Below, piece after piece: positions 27,237 to 37,523 of a stretch of DNA of 64,000 nt. The position numbers and the translations under genes are program-made. The DNA is from an uncultured SAR92 cluster bacterium (GTDB taxonomy: Bacteria > Pseudomonadota > Gammaproteobacteria > Pseudomonadales > Porticoccaceae): NCBI GenBank assembly GCA_902596775.1, contig CACJVE010000009.1, forward strand, positions 1-64,000, given 5' to 3'. Position 1 is the first letter of the stretch; each line of letters opens with the position of its first letter. Under the pieces are notes generated by a model. That model saw only the letters and a list, made by a program, of their open reading frames with translations, had not been told where the DNA came from and searched no databases.

Positions 27237-29273
27237 ATGAAAAAGTTATTGCGTTACACTCAGATCTTAAGCCTTATGTTCTCTGCTGCTTTGTTAAGCT
27301 CTTGCCAAAATAAAGAGCATACTGATCCAAAAATATCCGAAGAAATAATAAAGGTTTCGAATGCGCTCGATGGGTGGGACTATAATATCGCGCCAGACTC
27401 TCTCACTTCGATGTGTGAAAACGTGATTGAAGAATCGAGAGAAATCCTTACAAGACTTGAAAATAGCAATGACGAACCAACACTTCAATCTGTTTTCCAA
27501 CCTTATGATGAAATGGGAAAATCTCTACAAAGAATTCAACATGTTTGGTATATGAGATCAGTTCATCCTGATCCAGAAATTAGAAATGCCGCCACCATTT
27601 GTGTGCAAAACTACTCTAGCTTTGCAACTGAGATAAGCCTCTCTAGAAAATTTTTTGATCGTGTAGCATTAATAGAAACCAAAAGTTTAAACGATCCTGA
27701 AAAACTTATGGTCAAAAGAAAACTTCGAGATTTTAGAAAAAGTGGTGTTGATAAAAGTGAGGAAATTAGGGCAAAAATTAAGAATTTAAACGAACGAATA
27801 ACAGAACTAGGGAGCAACTTTGATCAAACAATTCGAGAGGATACTCGATACATCGAAACAACTTTAGAGGCGCTTGATGGGCTACCCGCTGATTTCATTG
27901 CATCACGCGAAGCTGACAAGAATGGAAAAATCAAAATCAGTACAGATTACACTGATTACTTTCCTATCATGCAATATGCTCATAATGACGAACTCAGAAG
28001 AAGACTCTATGTCGCTTCTAAATCAATAGGATCGCCCTCAAATTCAGATAATTTAATGAAACTTATCACTAAAAGGCATGAACTAGCGAGTGTTCTCGGG
28101 TATGAAAACTATGCAGCATTAGCGATGGACGGATTAATGATGCAATCGCCAAGTAGAGCTGCCAAGTTTTTAAACGAATTGGGTGTGGCAGTGAAAAATG
28201 CATCAAAAAATGACTTAGCAGTACTTTTGGAGAGGCAGAAAAAAATAAATCCTGAAGCAACTGAGATACAAGCCTGGCAAAGTAGTTATCTTTCAAACTT
28301 AGTCAGGCAAGAATCCTATGCCCTAGATGCTAAAGAAGTTCGAAGATATTTTCACTTTGATAAAGTCCAATCGGGCATATTTGATTTAACAGAATCGCTT
28401 TTTGGCGTAAGTATTGTCAGCTGGAAAACAGATACTTGGCATGAAGATGTTTCAGCTTGGGAAATTCAAGAAAATGGAAGTCCCATTGGTCGCTTTTATC
28501 TTGATATGCATCCAAGGGAGGATAAATATAAACATGCCGCTCACTGGACTCTTCGATCTGGATTAAAAAATTCCGATCAACTCCCATTGTCGGGACTTGC
28601 AACCAATTTCCCAAAAGACTACATGGAGCATAATCAGGTCGAAACTTATCTTCACGAGTTTGGGCATCTTTTACATAATATGTTCTCTGGAACTCAGGAC
28701 TGGCTTGATCTTACTGGTATGTCAATGGAGAGAGACTTTGTAGAAGCTCCATCTCAAATGTTAGAGGAATGGATATGGGACAAATCAACACTTCAGAAGT
28801 TTGCTACCAATGATGCTGGAGAACCCATTCCTGATAGATTGATAAATAAGATGAATGCAGCAAGAAATTTTACAAAGGCCATGGGCACCGCACAACAACT
28901 CTTTTATTCAAATGTATCCCTTTCTTTTTACTCCAAAAGTCCAGAAGAAATTAACTTAATCGAAATGTTAAAAGATTTACAAAAAGAGTACTCACCATAT
29001 CCATACGTTGATGGAACCTACTTTTACAACAACTTCGGCCATCTAAATGGATACTCCTCCAACTATTATATTTATCAGTGGTCCTTGGCTATTGCGACTG
29101 ATCTATTTGAGAGATTTAAAGATGAGGGACTTAATAATGTTGCGGTGGCGAGTGATTATAGAAGAAAAATTTTAGAGGTAGCAGGCTCAAAACCAGCAGA
29201 TGAATTTATTGAAGAATTCTTAGGCCGACCATTTTCAATCGAAGCATATATCGACCTACTTTCTAATCTATGA
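27237..29273 (+). CDS. M3-family oligopeptidase, lipoprotein (thimet oligopeptidase-like)
   Basis: A 678-residue zinc peptidase. The active site HEFGH (His473-His477) and the third ligand Glu503 in DFVEAPSQMLEEW match M3 (thimet/Dcp group). A lipoprotein leader ends LLSSC (Cys23), so it is anchored in the periplasm, unlike the usually cytoplasmic family. It should trim oligopeptides of up to about 20 residues. A TTGACT / TATCAA pair (27190-27217) may be its own promoter. Its 3' end faces the carboxylesterase gene 12 nt away. Confidence 0.92.
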   Translation: MKKLLRYTQILSLMFSAALLSSCQNKEHTDPKISEEIIKVSNALDGWDYNIAPDSLTSMCENVIEESREILTRLENSNDEPTLQSVFQPYDEMGKSLQRIQHVWYMRSVHPDPEIRNAATICVQNYSSFATEISLSRKFFDRVALIETKSLNDPEKLMVKRKLRDFRKSGVDKSEEIRAKIKNLNERITELGSNFDQTIREDTRYIETTLEALDGLPADFIASREADKNGKIKISTDYTDYFPIMQYAHNDELRRRLYVASKSIGSPSNSDNLMKLITKRHELASVLGYENYAALAMDGLMMQSPSRAAKFLNELGVAVKNASKNDLAVLLERQKKINPEATEIQAWQSSYLSNLVRQESYALDAKEVRRYFHFDKVQSGIFDLTESLFGVSIVSWKTDTWHEDVSAWEIQENGSPIGRFYLDMHPREDKYKHAAHWTLRSGLKNSDQLPLSGLATNFPKDYMEHNQVETYLHEFGHLLHNMFSGTQDWLDLTGMSMERDFVEAPSQMLEEWIWDKSTLQKFATNDAGEPIPDRLINKMNAARNFTKAMGTAQQLFYSNVSLSFYSKSPEEINLIEMLKDLQKEYSPYPYVDGTYFYNNFGHLNGYSSNYYIYQWSLAIATDLFERFKDEGLNNVAVASDYRRKILEVAGSKPADEFIEEFLGRPFSIEAYIDLLSNL

Positions 29274-29284
29274 ATTAATAGATT

Positions 29285-30847
29285 CTAAAAAAATTCACAT
29301 AGCGGCTCGCTGTAGTGTGATCCTGTTGAGTACCTATCGCCAATATAAAGAACGCTCCTAGTTTTCTTAGTGAATCTTGGCCATAACACCAGATTCTCTC
29401 CATTAGGATCGCCATATTTAACGAAATTAATCCAATATTTTTGGATTTCATCTGTCAAAGCAACATCCATTTCTTTTGTCGGAAGCCATGAATCATGGGT
29501 ATTGAAAACATATGGTAGCTCGGCACCATGGTACGCGCCCATTTTTGATCCTAACTCGCCAGCTCGCTGGCGAGTAAAATTGTAAAACCAGGCATTGCCT
29601 CCTTGATCTGATAATTCATCGGCCAACTCTAAAGAAGGGCATACATAATATTTTGCAGTTCGAGAAAGATCTATTTTTCTTATGTCGGTTTGTTCAGTTG
29701 CCAGAATTTCCTTTATAGCTTTATGATTTTTAAATTTTGCCTCTTGATTCAACCAATCATCGATATCTTGCTTGCCATCCATGTACATAAGCCACTCGTC
29801 ATTATTTGATCCAATTAAAACATCGATCCTTCCCAGTTCATTCTTAATAATAGTTTCTCTTATTGGTTCAATTACACTTTGCATATCCACAACAGGTTCA
29901 AAAATATGCCCATCATAAATAGCGGAGGAGATAGTCAAAATCTCTTTAGCTGGCAAGTTTTTTAGCTTTTCTATTGGGTCAATCTCGGATCCTTCGGACA
30001 CTTTTGTTCCGAGTCTCTCGCCCAGCAATAAATGCTCCGATCTTTTTGCTCTTCCAGTGATAGAAGAACCTCCACTTTGATGGATAATTCTTGTAAACAA
30101 ATTTTTAGATAATGGTGAAGAGACTAGAAAGTCAATCGAGTTTGCGCCTGCAGATTCTCCCATAACTACGATCCGTGACTTATCAATATTTAATCTTTCT
30201 GCATTATCATTAATCCATTTTATCGCCTGTATTTGATCAAGTAGTCCAAAATTTGAATGAGTCAAATTCGGATGGGAAAAATAACCAAAAACGCCAAGAC
30301 GATATGCAATCGTAACTACTACAATGCCGCGTTTTGCCAATTCCCGACCAATATAATTTGGTTCATAAGACCATCCACCTTTATTGCTTCCTCCATGAAT
30401 ATAAATAATCACTGGAATTTTTTCTGATTCCTTTAATTTAGCTGGACGCCAAATATTCAGATAAAGACAATCCTCACTGACGTCGGGTGCTAATATTTCG
30501 TCTGGATTCCCACCAAAGCCTTCTGCTACATCCTTGTACCAATCAGTAATATGTGTCCCTTGAAAGCAAGCCGGCGCAAAATTCTTTGCTGATTTTATCT
30601 CCTCAGTATCCCGGGTAGATTTCGGTGGCAACCAACGAAGATCACCGATAGGAGGCTCCGCAAAAGGTACACCCAAGAATGCTTCCGTATTAGTTTTTAC
30701 ATCGAACAAACCAAGATAGGTAACGCCCGATTCAAGGGTAAATTTAGGATAAATTTTGGACTCGGTGTCTGCAAAAACGGATGTTACAAATAATACAAAA
30801 AGACACAAAAATACTAGTACTATTTTTCTTCTGAGCCACATAATCAT
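29285..30847 (-). CDS. Type-B carboxylesterase, exported
   Basis: A 520-residue alpha/beta hydrolase of the carboxylesterase/lipase B family. A hydrophobic leader (residues 7-26, ending VFADT) targets it to the periplasm. The family signature FLGVPFAEPPIGDLRW is near the start, SEDCLYLNIWRP follows, the oxyanion hole is IYIHGGS, and the nucleophile elbow is GESAGAN. The histidine is probably in GAYHGAELPYVF. It is 7 nt downstream of the Bax-like gene. Likely hydrolyses carboxylic esters; substrate unknown. Confidence 0.92.
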   Translation of the reverse strand: MIMWLRRKIVLVFLCLFVLFVTSVFADTESKIYPKFTLESGVTYLGLFDVKTNTEAFLGVPFAEPPIGDLRWLPPKSTRDTEEIKSAKNFAPACFQGTHITDWYKDVAEGFGGNPDEILAPDVSEDCLYLNIWRPAKLKESEKIPVIIYIHGGSNKGGWSYEPNYIGRELAKRGIVVVTIAYRLGVFGYFSHPNLTHSNFGLLDQIQAIKWINDNAERLNIDKSRIVVMGESAGANSIDFLVSSPLSKNLFTRIIHQSGGSSITGRAKRSEHLLLGERLGTKVSEGSEIDPIEKLKNLPAKEILTISSAIYDGHIFEPVVDMQSVIEPIRETIIKNELGRIDVLIGSNNDEWLMYMDGKQDIDDWLNQEAKFKNHKAIKEILATEQTDIRKIDLSRTAKYYVCPSLELADELSDQGGNAWFYNFTRQRAGELGSKMGAYHGAELPYVFNTHDSWLPTKEMDVALTDEIQKYWINFVKYGDPNGENLVLWPRFTKKTRSVLYIGDRYSTGSHYSEPLCEFF

Positions 30848-30854
30848 AATTTTA

Positions 30855-31592
30855 TTAGGTGTCGTGTTTACTTAATTTATTAATCCTAATAACAGCTCTA
30901 ACTTCTTCAATATACTTTTCTCTCATTTCTGAGTAATTTAATAAGCCCTCTGCAAGCTTATTACCAGACAAAACTTGATTACCTTGTCTTAAATTTTTTC
31001 GAACTTCTCTCAAATAATTATAAGCATTGTTAGTATTTAAGTTATGCAAATACTCTTCTATCGCATCTTCAACTGAATCGAACTTTTTAACTTCATGTTT
31101 GCTTCCAGGATTTCTTCTCAGCGGAACCAGTCCACAACCTTTTTTATAACACCATTGTCCGAATAGATTATTTGCATCACGTGCAAACCTCGAGGTACCC
31201 CATGCCGACTCTATTGCTGCTTGCGCTAAAACCATTGATACTGGTATCTCATCCACTCTGTTTAATAACTGCACTAATCCATCCATCTCGATATCAAGCT
31301 CGGGTAACCTATATTTGCTACTGAGCTTTTTAACTTTACTTATTTCGCTGGGAGAAAATTCTATCTTTGACTTGTCTCTGATTGACAAAAGGAATTGACG
31401 CTCGCTCTTAATATCAAGATTTTTTTTAATAACAAGAGGCAACATGAAAGAGAAAAACGCTTCCTTTTTCTCTTTCACATTGGTGTAGACCGAAAAATCT
31501 GGCAAGCTTTGGCTAGATTTTAACGTAAAATAACCTAATACGAGAGCAATCGAAATCGAGAGTAATACAGCTTTATAATTTATGTTTATCAC
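30855..31592 (-). CDS. Bax-like glucosaminidase-domain protein
   Basis: A 245-residue protein with an amino-terminal membrane helix or signal (about residues 8-24) and a glucosaminidase domain: VLAQAAIESAWGTSRFA contains the catalytic glutamate, followed by NNLFGQWCY, GSKHEVKKFDSVEDAIEEYLHNLNTN and LLNYSEMREKYIEEVR. This matches E. coli Bax and related muralytic proteins acting on peptidoglycan GlcNAc bonds. It is co-oriented with the esterase downstream and DUF4399 upstream. Confidence 0.88.
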   Translation of the reverse strand: MININYKAVLLSISIALVLGYFTLKSSQSLPDFSVYTNVKEKKEAFFSFMLPLVIKKNLDIKSERQFLLSIRDKSKIEFSPSEISKVKKLSSKYRLPELDIEMDGLVQLLNRVDEIPVSMVLAQAAIESAWGTSRFARDANNLFGQWCYKKGCGLVPLRRNPGSKHEVKKFDSVEDAIEEYLHNLNTNNAYNYLREVRKNLRQGNQVLSGNKLAEGLLNYSEMREKYIEEVRAVIRINKLSKHDT

Positions 31593-31617
31593 CTTTCAAA
31601 TTATATCCCGAATGTGA

Positions 31618-32082
31618 TTATTTTACTTCGACATAAATAGGATCTGACATAACTGGTGGCTTATGTGGAACGTGCACATGATTACCGAGAATCAACTGTA
31701 ACTTGTGCCTGCCTTTTGGAAGATCAATAACCGTACGCTCTTGACCTTTTCCAAAGTGAATGAATTGATCACTCGCAGGGATAGGCATCGATAAATCAGG
31801 CAAAAGACCAACGTTAATTAGAAGATGATGATGTCCTGAATTTGGAACAAGTTCACCTGCAGATTTTATTGAAATATTTTTTGATCCAAAGACAACATTA
31901 ATTTTTTTCGCCTGTTCAATAGTAAAAATCTGATTATCAATAGGTTCAATGATGAAGACTTTTGCCTTTTCTGACGCAGATTCATTAATAACGTCGGCAT
32001 CATGATCTTGGTCCGAATAACAAAGTGGATTTACAAAAATAAAAGCGAGAAGTAAGATGTTTGTATATAGCTTTTGTTTCAT
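31618..32082 (-). CDS. DUF4399 exported protein
   Basis: A 154-residue protein with a signal peptide (cleavage near LCYSD, residue 23). The mature part is a DUF4399 domain: FIIEPIDNQIF, SGHHHLLINVG, IHFGKGQERTVIDLPKGRHKLQLILG and VPHKPPVMS. DUF4399 proteins are small periplasmic beta proteins of unknown role; the histidine clusters could bind metal. Confidence 0.85.
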   Translation of the reverse strand: MKQKLYTNILLLAFIFVNPLCYSDQDHDADVINESASEKAKVFIIEPIDNQIFTIEQAKKINVVFGSKNISIKSAGELVPNSGHHHLLINVGLLPDLSMPIPASDQFIHFGKGQERTVIDLPKGRHKLQLILGNHVHVPHKPPVMSDPIYVEVK

Positions 32083-32151
32083 ATCATCTCCATGAAAGAT
32101 TTATAACTTTAGTACGAGGTAAATTAGTTAATCAGTTTCCTTCTAAGCAAG

Positions 32152-33471
32152 CTAATTATTTGCAGCTAATTCAATATTTCTCAACTCTGCATTCTTCCAA
32201 TCTCTAGGTAATATTTTGGCAACTATTACAAAGCTGATAATAGACGGAATAAGACCGAGATAAACTGCAGACATGGCATATCGCGTTGCAACCAACTCAC
32301 TAGAGCCTGCTTTGAAGAAGTCAATGAGCCAACCCGCAAAAGTCGGACCACCACCAAGAGCAATCATATTTAAGATAAAGAAAAACAAAGCAGTTGACAT
32401 GGCACGCTGATTTATAGGAGCTAATGTTTGCGCAATTGCGAAACAAGGCCCAAAGTATATACCCGAAAAAAATAATAAAAAAGTTACTGAAATTAAATGC
32501 AAATCTACTGTAGGTACCCAAAAACACATTAATCCAAGAGGTAAAGTGATTAGCACAGCTAGTGCTGGTAACCATCCGTATGCTTTGATGTTTTGAGCCC
32601 CCCACTTGTCCGCAATGCGTGCTCCAAAGAACGTTCCCCCGGCATAAGTTGTCCCATTCAGAATACCCAAAACAATAAGCAATAATTTAAAATCATAACT
32701 CGGATCTAACAGAATCAAGTACTTCGTTTGAAAAGCAGAAAATGCATATGCAACAAAGGAGCCGAATGCAATGCCAAAACACATCGCCCACCATGAAGGT
32801 ATGCTTAGCAGTGTAATTAACGACTCCTTAAATGGTGGCTGTCTTAAATTAGTCGCCGGCTTTAGCTCCATATTGCCTCTTTTCGGTTCTCTTATAATGA
32901 CACGAACCAATATCGCTAGTGCTATCCCAGACAATCCCAACACCACAAAAATCCGTCGCCAATCAACTGCTTCAGTCGAAGATCCAATTAAAGAAGCCGT
33001 CACAAGGTAGGCCGCCATTACTCCAAATGGGATTCCCATTGAATATACACCGAGAGCACTTGCGCGCTCCTCTTTAGAATATAAATCTGAAATTATAGAA
33101 TGGGAGGGAGGACTTCCACCTGCCTCACCTATACCAACACCCATTCTAGCCAAGCTTATCTGTAAATAATTACCCGCTAAGCCAAAAAGTGCAGTAAAAC
33201 CACTCCAAGTTGCTAGAGCAATAGAGACTATATTAACCCGGCTGTATCTATCAGCAAGCCAAGCAATTGGTATTGCGACGACAGTATAAAAAAGAGCAAA
33301 ATAAAAACCAGTCAGGAGACCTAATTGAGTATTGGTTAAACCTAAATCTTTTTGTATGAAGGGTGCAAGAATCCCAACAATTTGGCGATCAATAAAATTA
33401 AAGCTATAAACCAGTGTAAGAAGAATTAGAACTATTGTGCGGTAGTTATTTTTATTATTTTGCGACCCCAT
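32152..33471 (-). CDS. Major facilitator superfamily transporter (Spns-like)
   Basis: A 439-residue, 12-helix MFS permease. The first helix contains YSFNFIDRQIVGILAPFIQ, followed by GLTNTQLGLLTGFYFALFY and the loop motif WLADRYSRVNIV; helix 4-5 has GIGEAGGSPPSHSIISD, typical of the spinster-like branch. A GTG at 33477 is in frame, but AGGAG lies 7 nt before the ATG at 33471, which I use. Substrate unknown; lipid-like or small organic anions are possible. It follows oligopeptidase B by 15 nt on the same strand. Confidence 0.92.
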   Translation of the reverse strand: MGSQNNKNNYRTIVLILLTLVYSFNFIDRQIVGILAPFIQKDLGLTNTQLGLLTGFYFALFYTVVAIPIAWLADRYSRVNIVSIALATWSGFTALFGLAGNYLQISLARMGVGIGEAGGSPPSHSIISDLYSKEERASALGVYSMGIPFGVMAAYLVTASLIGSSTEAVDWRRIFVVLGLSGIALAILVRVIIREPKRGNMELKPATNLRQPPFKESLITLLSIPSWWAMCFGIAFGSFVAYAFSAFQTKYLILLDPSYDFKLLLIVLGILNGTTYAGGTFFGARIADKWGAQNIKAYGWLPALAVLITLPLGLMCFWVPTVDLHLISVTFLLFFSGIYFGPCFAIAQTLAPINQRAMSTALFFFILNMIALGGGPTFAGWLIDFFKAGSSELVATRYAMSAVYLGLIPSIISFVIVAKILPRDWKNAELRNIELAANN

Positions 33472-33486
33472 TTGCACGCTCCTTTT

Positions 33487-35694
33487 TTATTTTTCTATTT
33501 CGTGCGCTCTTAATACGAAAGAATATTCTTCAGCATAATCTCTTAACCTTCCATACCGCCCACTATTAGCAAAGTGACCAGCTCCCATGTTAATTCGCAT
33601 AACTAAAAGGTTAGTATCAATTTTTAAATGTCTCATTTTGGCAGTCCATTTAGCTGGCTCCCAATAAGTCACTCTTGGATCATTTAATCCCCCTGTAACT
33701 AGCATCGGAGGATAAGATTCCGCTTTAATGTTATCATATGGCGAGTATTTTCTTATTAAATCAAAAGCCTCTACATTTTTAATTGGATTACCCCATTCCT
33801 CCCATTCTGGGGGTGTTAAAGGCAGGTCCTCGTCCAACATTGTGTTTAAGACATCTACAAAAGGTACTCCCAAAATCACAGACCGCCAAAGTTCTGGAGC
33901 CTGAACTACCGCAGCACCCATCAATTCTCCTCCAGCACTTCTTCCAGAAATTGATATGTTACCTTTATCAGAATAGCCTAACTCAATAAGCTCTCGACCT
34001 ACATCTACAAAGTCATTAAACGTATTTTCTCTTTTTTCTAGTTTTCCATCTAGGTACCACTGATAACCAAGCATGGCACCACCCCTGACATGAGCGATTG
34101 CATAAATGAATCCTCTATCAAGAAAACTTAGCCTCATCGTTGAAAAGGTCGGAGATATTGTTGAACCATAGGCTCCATAGCCATAAAGCATCATTGGAGA
34201 GCTACCATCTCTTTCCATTCCATTTTTGTAAACTAAAGAGACTGGTATTTCCACTCCATCTCGCGCCTTGATCATTATTCTTTCGGTTTTGTACAAAGAA
34301 CTATCATAGCCTGAAGGAATGTTCTGAATTTTTCTTGTCACAAACCGCCCATCTTTAAACTGATAGTCAAAGGTGGTTCGCGGCGTTATCATCGATTGGA
34401 AATTTAAGCGAACAAAAGATTGATCAAATTCGGGATTGTATGAAAGATTAACTGTTGCAGGTGACTCTGGAAATTCTATCCCCTCAAAAGAGCCAGCATA
34501 ATTACCAATCAATAATGTATCTAAACCCTTGTCACGACATTTTAAAATTAAAAACTTCTCAAATGTTTTTATGTCTAGAAAATATCGATCATCAGTACCT
34601 TCCAGAATTACTTCCCAGTTATCGTAAGAGAGATTATTATCTAAGACGGAGACAAGCCTAAAATTTTTATGTATGTCATTTGCTAACAAGTAAAATCTAT
34701 CACCCGCATGATCTAGCCGAATATCGAATCCCTGATCTCTGCTCACCACTTGTGTAAGCCTCGAAAAAATATCATTTCTCGGGACTATATAGCTTTCAGT
34801 GACCTCACTACGCGAACTACTAACAACTAAATATTTTTCATCGCTTGTAAGACTAAAATCAATAAAAAAACCGTCATCTTTTTCTAAATAAATAGTTTCA
34901 TCTGATGCTTGATCTTCACCAATTAAATGAACCTTCAACTCTTTCGCATGCCATCTATCTGGCTCAAGAAGAAGATAGATTATCTCTCGACTGTTGCCGC
35001 CAAAAACAATACTCCCTTCCACATCATTTAAAACATCATTTTTATGTTGCATTGTTTCAAGATCAAGGATTTTTAACTGATATCTCTCATCTCCAGACGT
35101 GTCTATCGTATATGCGAGAAGAGTATTATCAGGACTTATTTCCCAATCACCGAGTACAAAATAATCGTAACTTTTTGACAATTCTGTTTCATTAAGAATA
35201 ATTTGTATTTCATCAGAACCAATCTCTTTTCTGACATGAGTCTGATAATCGCTGTCTGCCTCAAAATACCACCAGTACTCATAGCCATTTTTTGTATAGG
35301 GAAGTGATTTTTCCTCTTTGTCCACTCTACTCTTAAATTCTTCAAATAAAGTATCAACTAGGTTTTGATTAGAATCTAAGAATGTTTTGAAGTAGTTATT
35401 TTCTTGCTCTAAATAATCAAGAACTTCCGTATCATCAATAATGGGATAGCTTTGATCTTTCAACCAGAAATAATAATCGTCAACTTCTCGACCGTGATGA
35501 GTGATAATTTCTCTTTCTCTCTTGGCCGCCGGTGCTTTAATTGTCAGCTCCGATAATTGGCTATAGCTATTTTCCATACTATCTATTTCTAAAGTCCGAT
35601 CTCCACATGAGCTCAAAAATACCATAAAAACAGTCGTTATTATGGTTCTAAAAAAATTTATCGATCCTTCAGTATTATTAATATCTGCAAACAT
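33487..35694 (-). CDS. Oligopeptidase B-like prolyl oligopeptidase (S9A), lipoprotein
   Basis: A 735-residue serine peptidase. It has an amino-terminal beta-propeller and a carboxyl-terminal hydrolase domain with the nucleophile SGRSAGGELMG, the aspartate in GGLNDPRVTYWEP, and the histidine in MGAGHFANSGR. The segment REREIITHHGREVDDYYFWLKD is typical of PtrB. The start at 35694, 1 nt after the GGT stop, gives a lipoprotein leader (VFLSSC); a longer frame reaching 35748 lies inside the GGT gene. PtrB cleaves after basic residues; a periplasmic form suits peptide scavenging. Confidence 0.92.
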   Translation of the reverse strand: MFADINNTEGSINFFRTIITTVFMVFLSSCGDRTLEIDSMENSYSQLSELTIKAPAAKREREIITHHGREVDDYYFWLKDQSYPIIDDTEVLDYLEQENNYFKTFLDSNQNLVDTLFEEFKSRVDKEEKSLPYTKNGYEYWWYFEADSDYQTHVRKEIGSDEIQIILNETELSKSYDYFVLGDWEISPDNTLLAYTIDTSGDERYQLKILDLETMQHKNDVLNDVEGSIVFGGNSREIIYLLLEPDRWHAKELKVHLIGEDQASDETIYLEKDDGFFIDFSLTSDEKYLVVSSSRSEVTESYIVPRNDIFSRLTQVVSRDQGFDIRLDHAGDRFYLLANDIHKNFRLVSVLDNNLSYDNWEVILEGTDDRYFLDIKTFEKFLILKCRDKGLDTLLIGNYAGSFEGIEFPESPATVNLSYNPEFDQSFVRLNFQSMITPRTTFDYQFKDGRFVTRKIQNIPSGYDSSLYKTERIMIKARDGVEIPVSLVYKNGMERDGSSPMMLYGYGAYGSTISPTFSTMRLSFLDRGFIYAIAHVRGGAMLGYQWYLDGKLEKRENTFNDFVDVGRELIELGYSDKGNISISGRSAGGELMGAAVVQAPELWRSVILGVPFVDVLNTMLDEDLPLTPPEWEEWGNPIKNVEAFDLIRKYSPYDNIKAESYPPMLVTGGLNDPRVTYWEPAKWTAKMRHLKIDTNLLVMRINMGAGHFANSGRYGRLRDYAEEYSFVLRAHEIEK

Positions 35695-35695
35695 A

Positions 35696-37477
35696 CTATT
35701 TTTGCACCGCCTCTCCAGCACCTTGTCTCCTTGGATCTGATTTACCAAATAAAAAATTGTTGGGACCTTTCTGAATACTCTGAGTTGATCCCATTATTCT
35801 AGTTCTTGGTGAAATTTTATGTCCGATAGTTTTAAGTACTGACTTAGTATCTTCTGATATCCCAGATTCTAAATACAGCCGATCGGGGAACCATTGATGG
35901 TGAATCCTTGGAACAGATGAGGCCTCAGCTATACCCATATCAAACTCCAATACATTCAAAATTATTTGCAGAACGATAGTAATAATAGTTGATCCTCCGG
36001 GACTTCCCGTTGTGAGTATAGGTGATCCCTTTTGATCAAATACTATTGTCGGTGTCATCGATGACAGGGGTCTTTTCCCCGGTTCAATCTCATTGGCCGT
36101 ACCACCTAAAAGTCCAAATCCATTTGGCGCTCCGGGCTTCGAGGAGAAATCATCCATTTCATTGTTTAATAAAAAGCCTCCTCCTGAAACTGAAATTCCA
36201 CTTCCATAAGAAAAGTTTAGTGTGGTCGTATTGCTGACAACATTTCCAAATGAATCCCATACTGAGAAATGAGTTGTCTCTTCAGATTCTCTGTATTGTC
36301 GTTTTTTGGACAAACTCTCAATATCAATTCCAAGGCCCGGCAAAACATTACTGGAATCTGATGATTTGGTTAAACTAATTTTTGATACTAATTCTTTTGC
36401 ATATTCTTTATCGATTATTCTCTCCACCGGAACATCATAATAATCAGGATCACCCAAATAAGCGCTCCTATCTGCATATGCTCTTCTCATTACCTCAACG
36501 AGCGCATGTATGTATGCCGCACTATTATGCCCTAACTGCTGAAGTTCAAAATTTTCCAACATATTTAGCATCTGAATTAGATGCACGCCGCCTGATGACG
36601 GCGGTGGCATTGCACAAACACGCTTGTCATGATAGCTACCGCAGACTGGGTTTCTTTCCACTACTCTATAATTTTTCAGATCGCTATGAGTTATAAGGCC
36701 GCCTGACTCTAACATTTCCTTTACTATCAAGTCAGCAGTTAAACCTTGATAAAATCCAGGCCTTCCATATGATTTAATTCGTTTTAATGTTTCAGCAAGA
36801 TCGTTCTGTTTTAGGACTTCTCCTGGAAGGTAGCTATCGCCATTCTTCTTATAAAAGTATACTCTGGATCCATCATCTTTCATTAATCGCGCTCTCCGAG
36901 TCGCAAGTGATGATGACAAATCAATTGATACCTCAATCCCATTTTTTGCAAGATCTATCGCTGGCGTAATAACTTCAGCTAGACTTAACGAGCCAAATTT
37001 TGCGTGAGCATATAATAAGCCTGCAACCGTCCCGGGAACGCCACTGGAATAAATACTGTACCGCGCTTTTTTGTTGTCGACCTCTCCCGATTCGTCCAGA
37101 AACATTTCTGTGGTGGCAGCGATTGGTGCCATCTCACGATAATCAATCGTTATTGTATCTTTAGAATCAGCAAGATGGATGACCATAAAACCTCCACCTC
37201 CAAGGTTCCCGGCTCTTGGGAGAGTTACTGCCAATGCAAATCCTGTAGCTACCGCAGCATCTATTGCGTTACCACCTTTTGTTAAGATAGCTGCCCCTAT
37301 CTCACTGGCAACTTGTTCTTGTGAGACCACCATACCAAGCGAACCAAAGACTGGATGAAATCTTGAATTAGAATCAATAATTGGCACATCGTTTGATGAT
37401 ACAAGCGATGAAAAACAAAGCACAAAAGACAGAATCAAAACTCTAAGACGATGCTTCTCACAAATTTTAACTTTCAT
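35696..37477 (-). CDS. ggt: Gamma-glutamyltransferase
   Basis: A 593-residue Ntn hydrolase with a signal peptide (residues 11-28). The processing site gives the nucleophile Thr401 (EETTHFSVWD). Arg114 in DYREMAP, which binds the glutamate carboxylate in E. coli GGT, is present at the same position. LLNNEMDDFS, RPLSSMTPTIV and GSPGGSTII complete the active site. It should hydrolyse glutathione and other gamma-glutamyl compounds in the periplasm. It is coupled to oligopeptidase B and lies directly after a second, divergent paralogue. Confidence 0.95.
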   Translation of the reverse strand: MKVKICEKHRLRVLILSFVLCFSSLVSSNDVPIIDSNSRFHPVFGSLGMVVSQEQVASEIGAAILTKGGNAIDAAVATGFALAVTLPRAGNLGGGGFMVIHLADSKDTITIDYREMAPIAATTEMFLDESGEVDNKKARYSIYSSGVPGTVAGLLYAHAKFGSLSLAEVITPAIDLAKNGIEVSIDLSSSLATRRARLMKDDGSRVYFYKKNGDSYLPGEVLKQNDLAETLKRIKSYGRPGFYQGLTADLIVKEMLESGGLITHSDLKNYRVVERNPVCGSYHDKRVCAMPPPSSGGVHLIQMLNMLENFELQQLGHNSAAYIHALVEVMRRAYADRSAYLGDPDYYDVPVERIIDKEYAKELVSKISLTKSSDSSNVLPGLGIDIESLSKKRQYRESEETTHFSVWDSFGNVVSNTTTLNFSYGSGISVSGGGFLLNNEMDDFSSKPGAPNGFGLLGGTANEIEPGKRPLSSMTPTIVFDQKGSPILTTGSPGGSTIITIVLQIILNVLEFDMGIAEASSVPRIHHQWFPDRLYLESGISEDTKSVLKTIGHKISPRTRIMGSTQSIQKGPNNFLFGKSDPRRQGAGEAVQK

Positions 37478-37523
37478 AATCAGTTGCCAAAATAGCTCAA
37501 TTTAATTGATTTTTATGGTCGAA

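Noticed and set aside
29265-29284. Inverted repeat AATCTAT...ATAGATT between M3 peptidase and carboxylesterase as a terminator
   Set aside because: The stem is A+T-only apart from one pair and no T-run follows on either strand at the right side; too weak to call.
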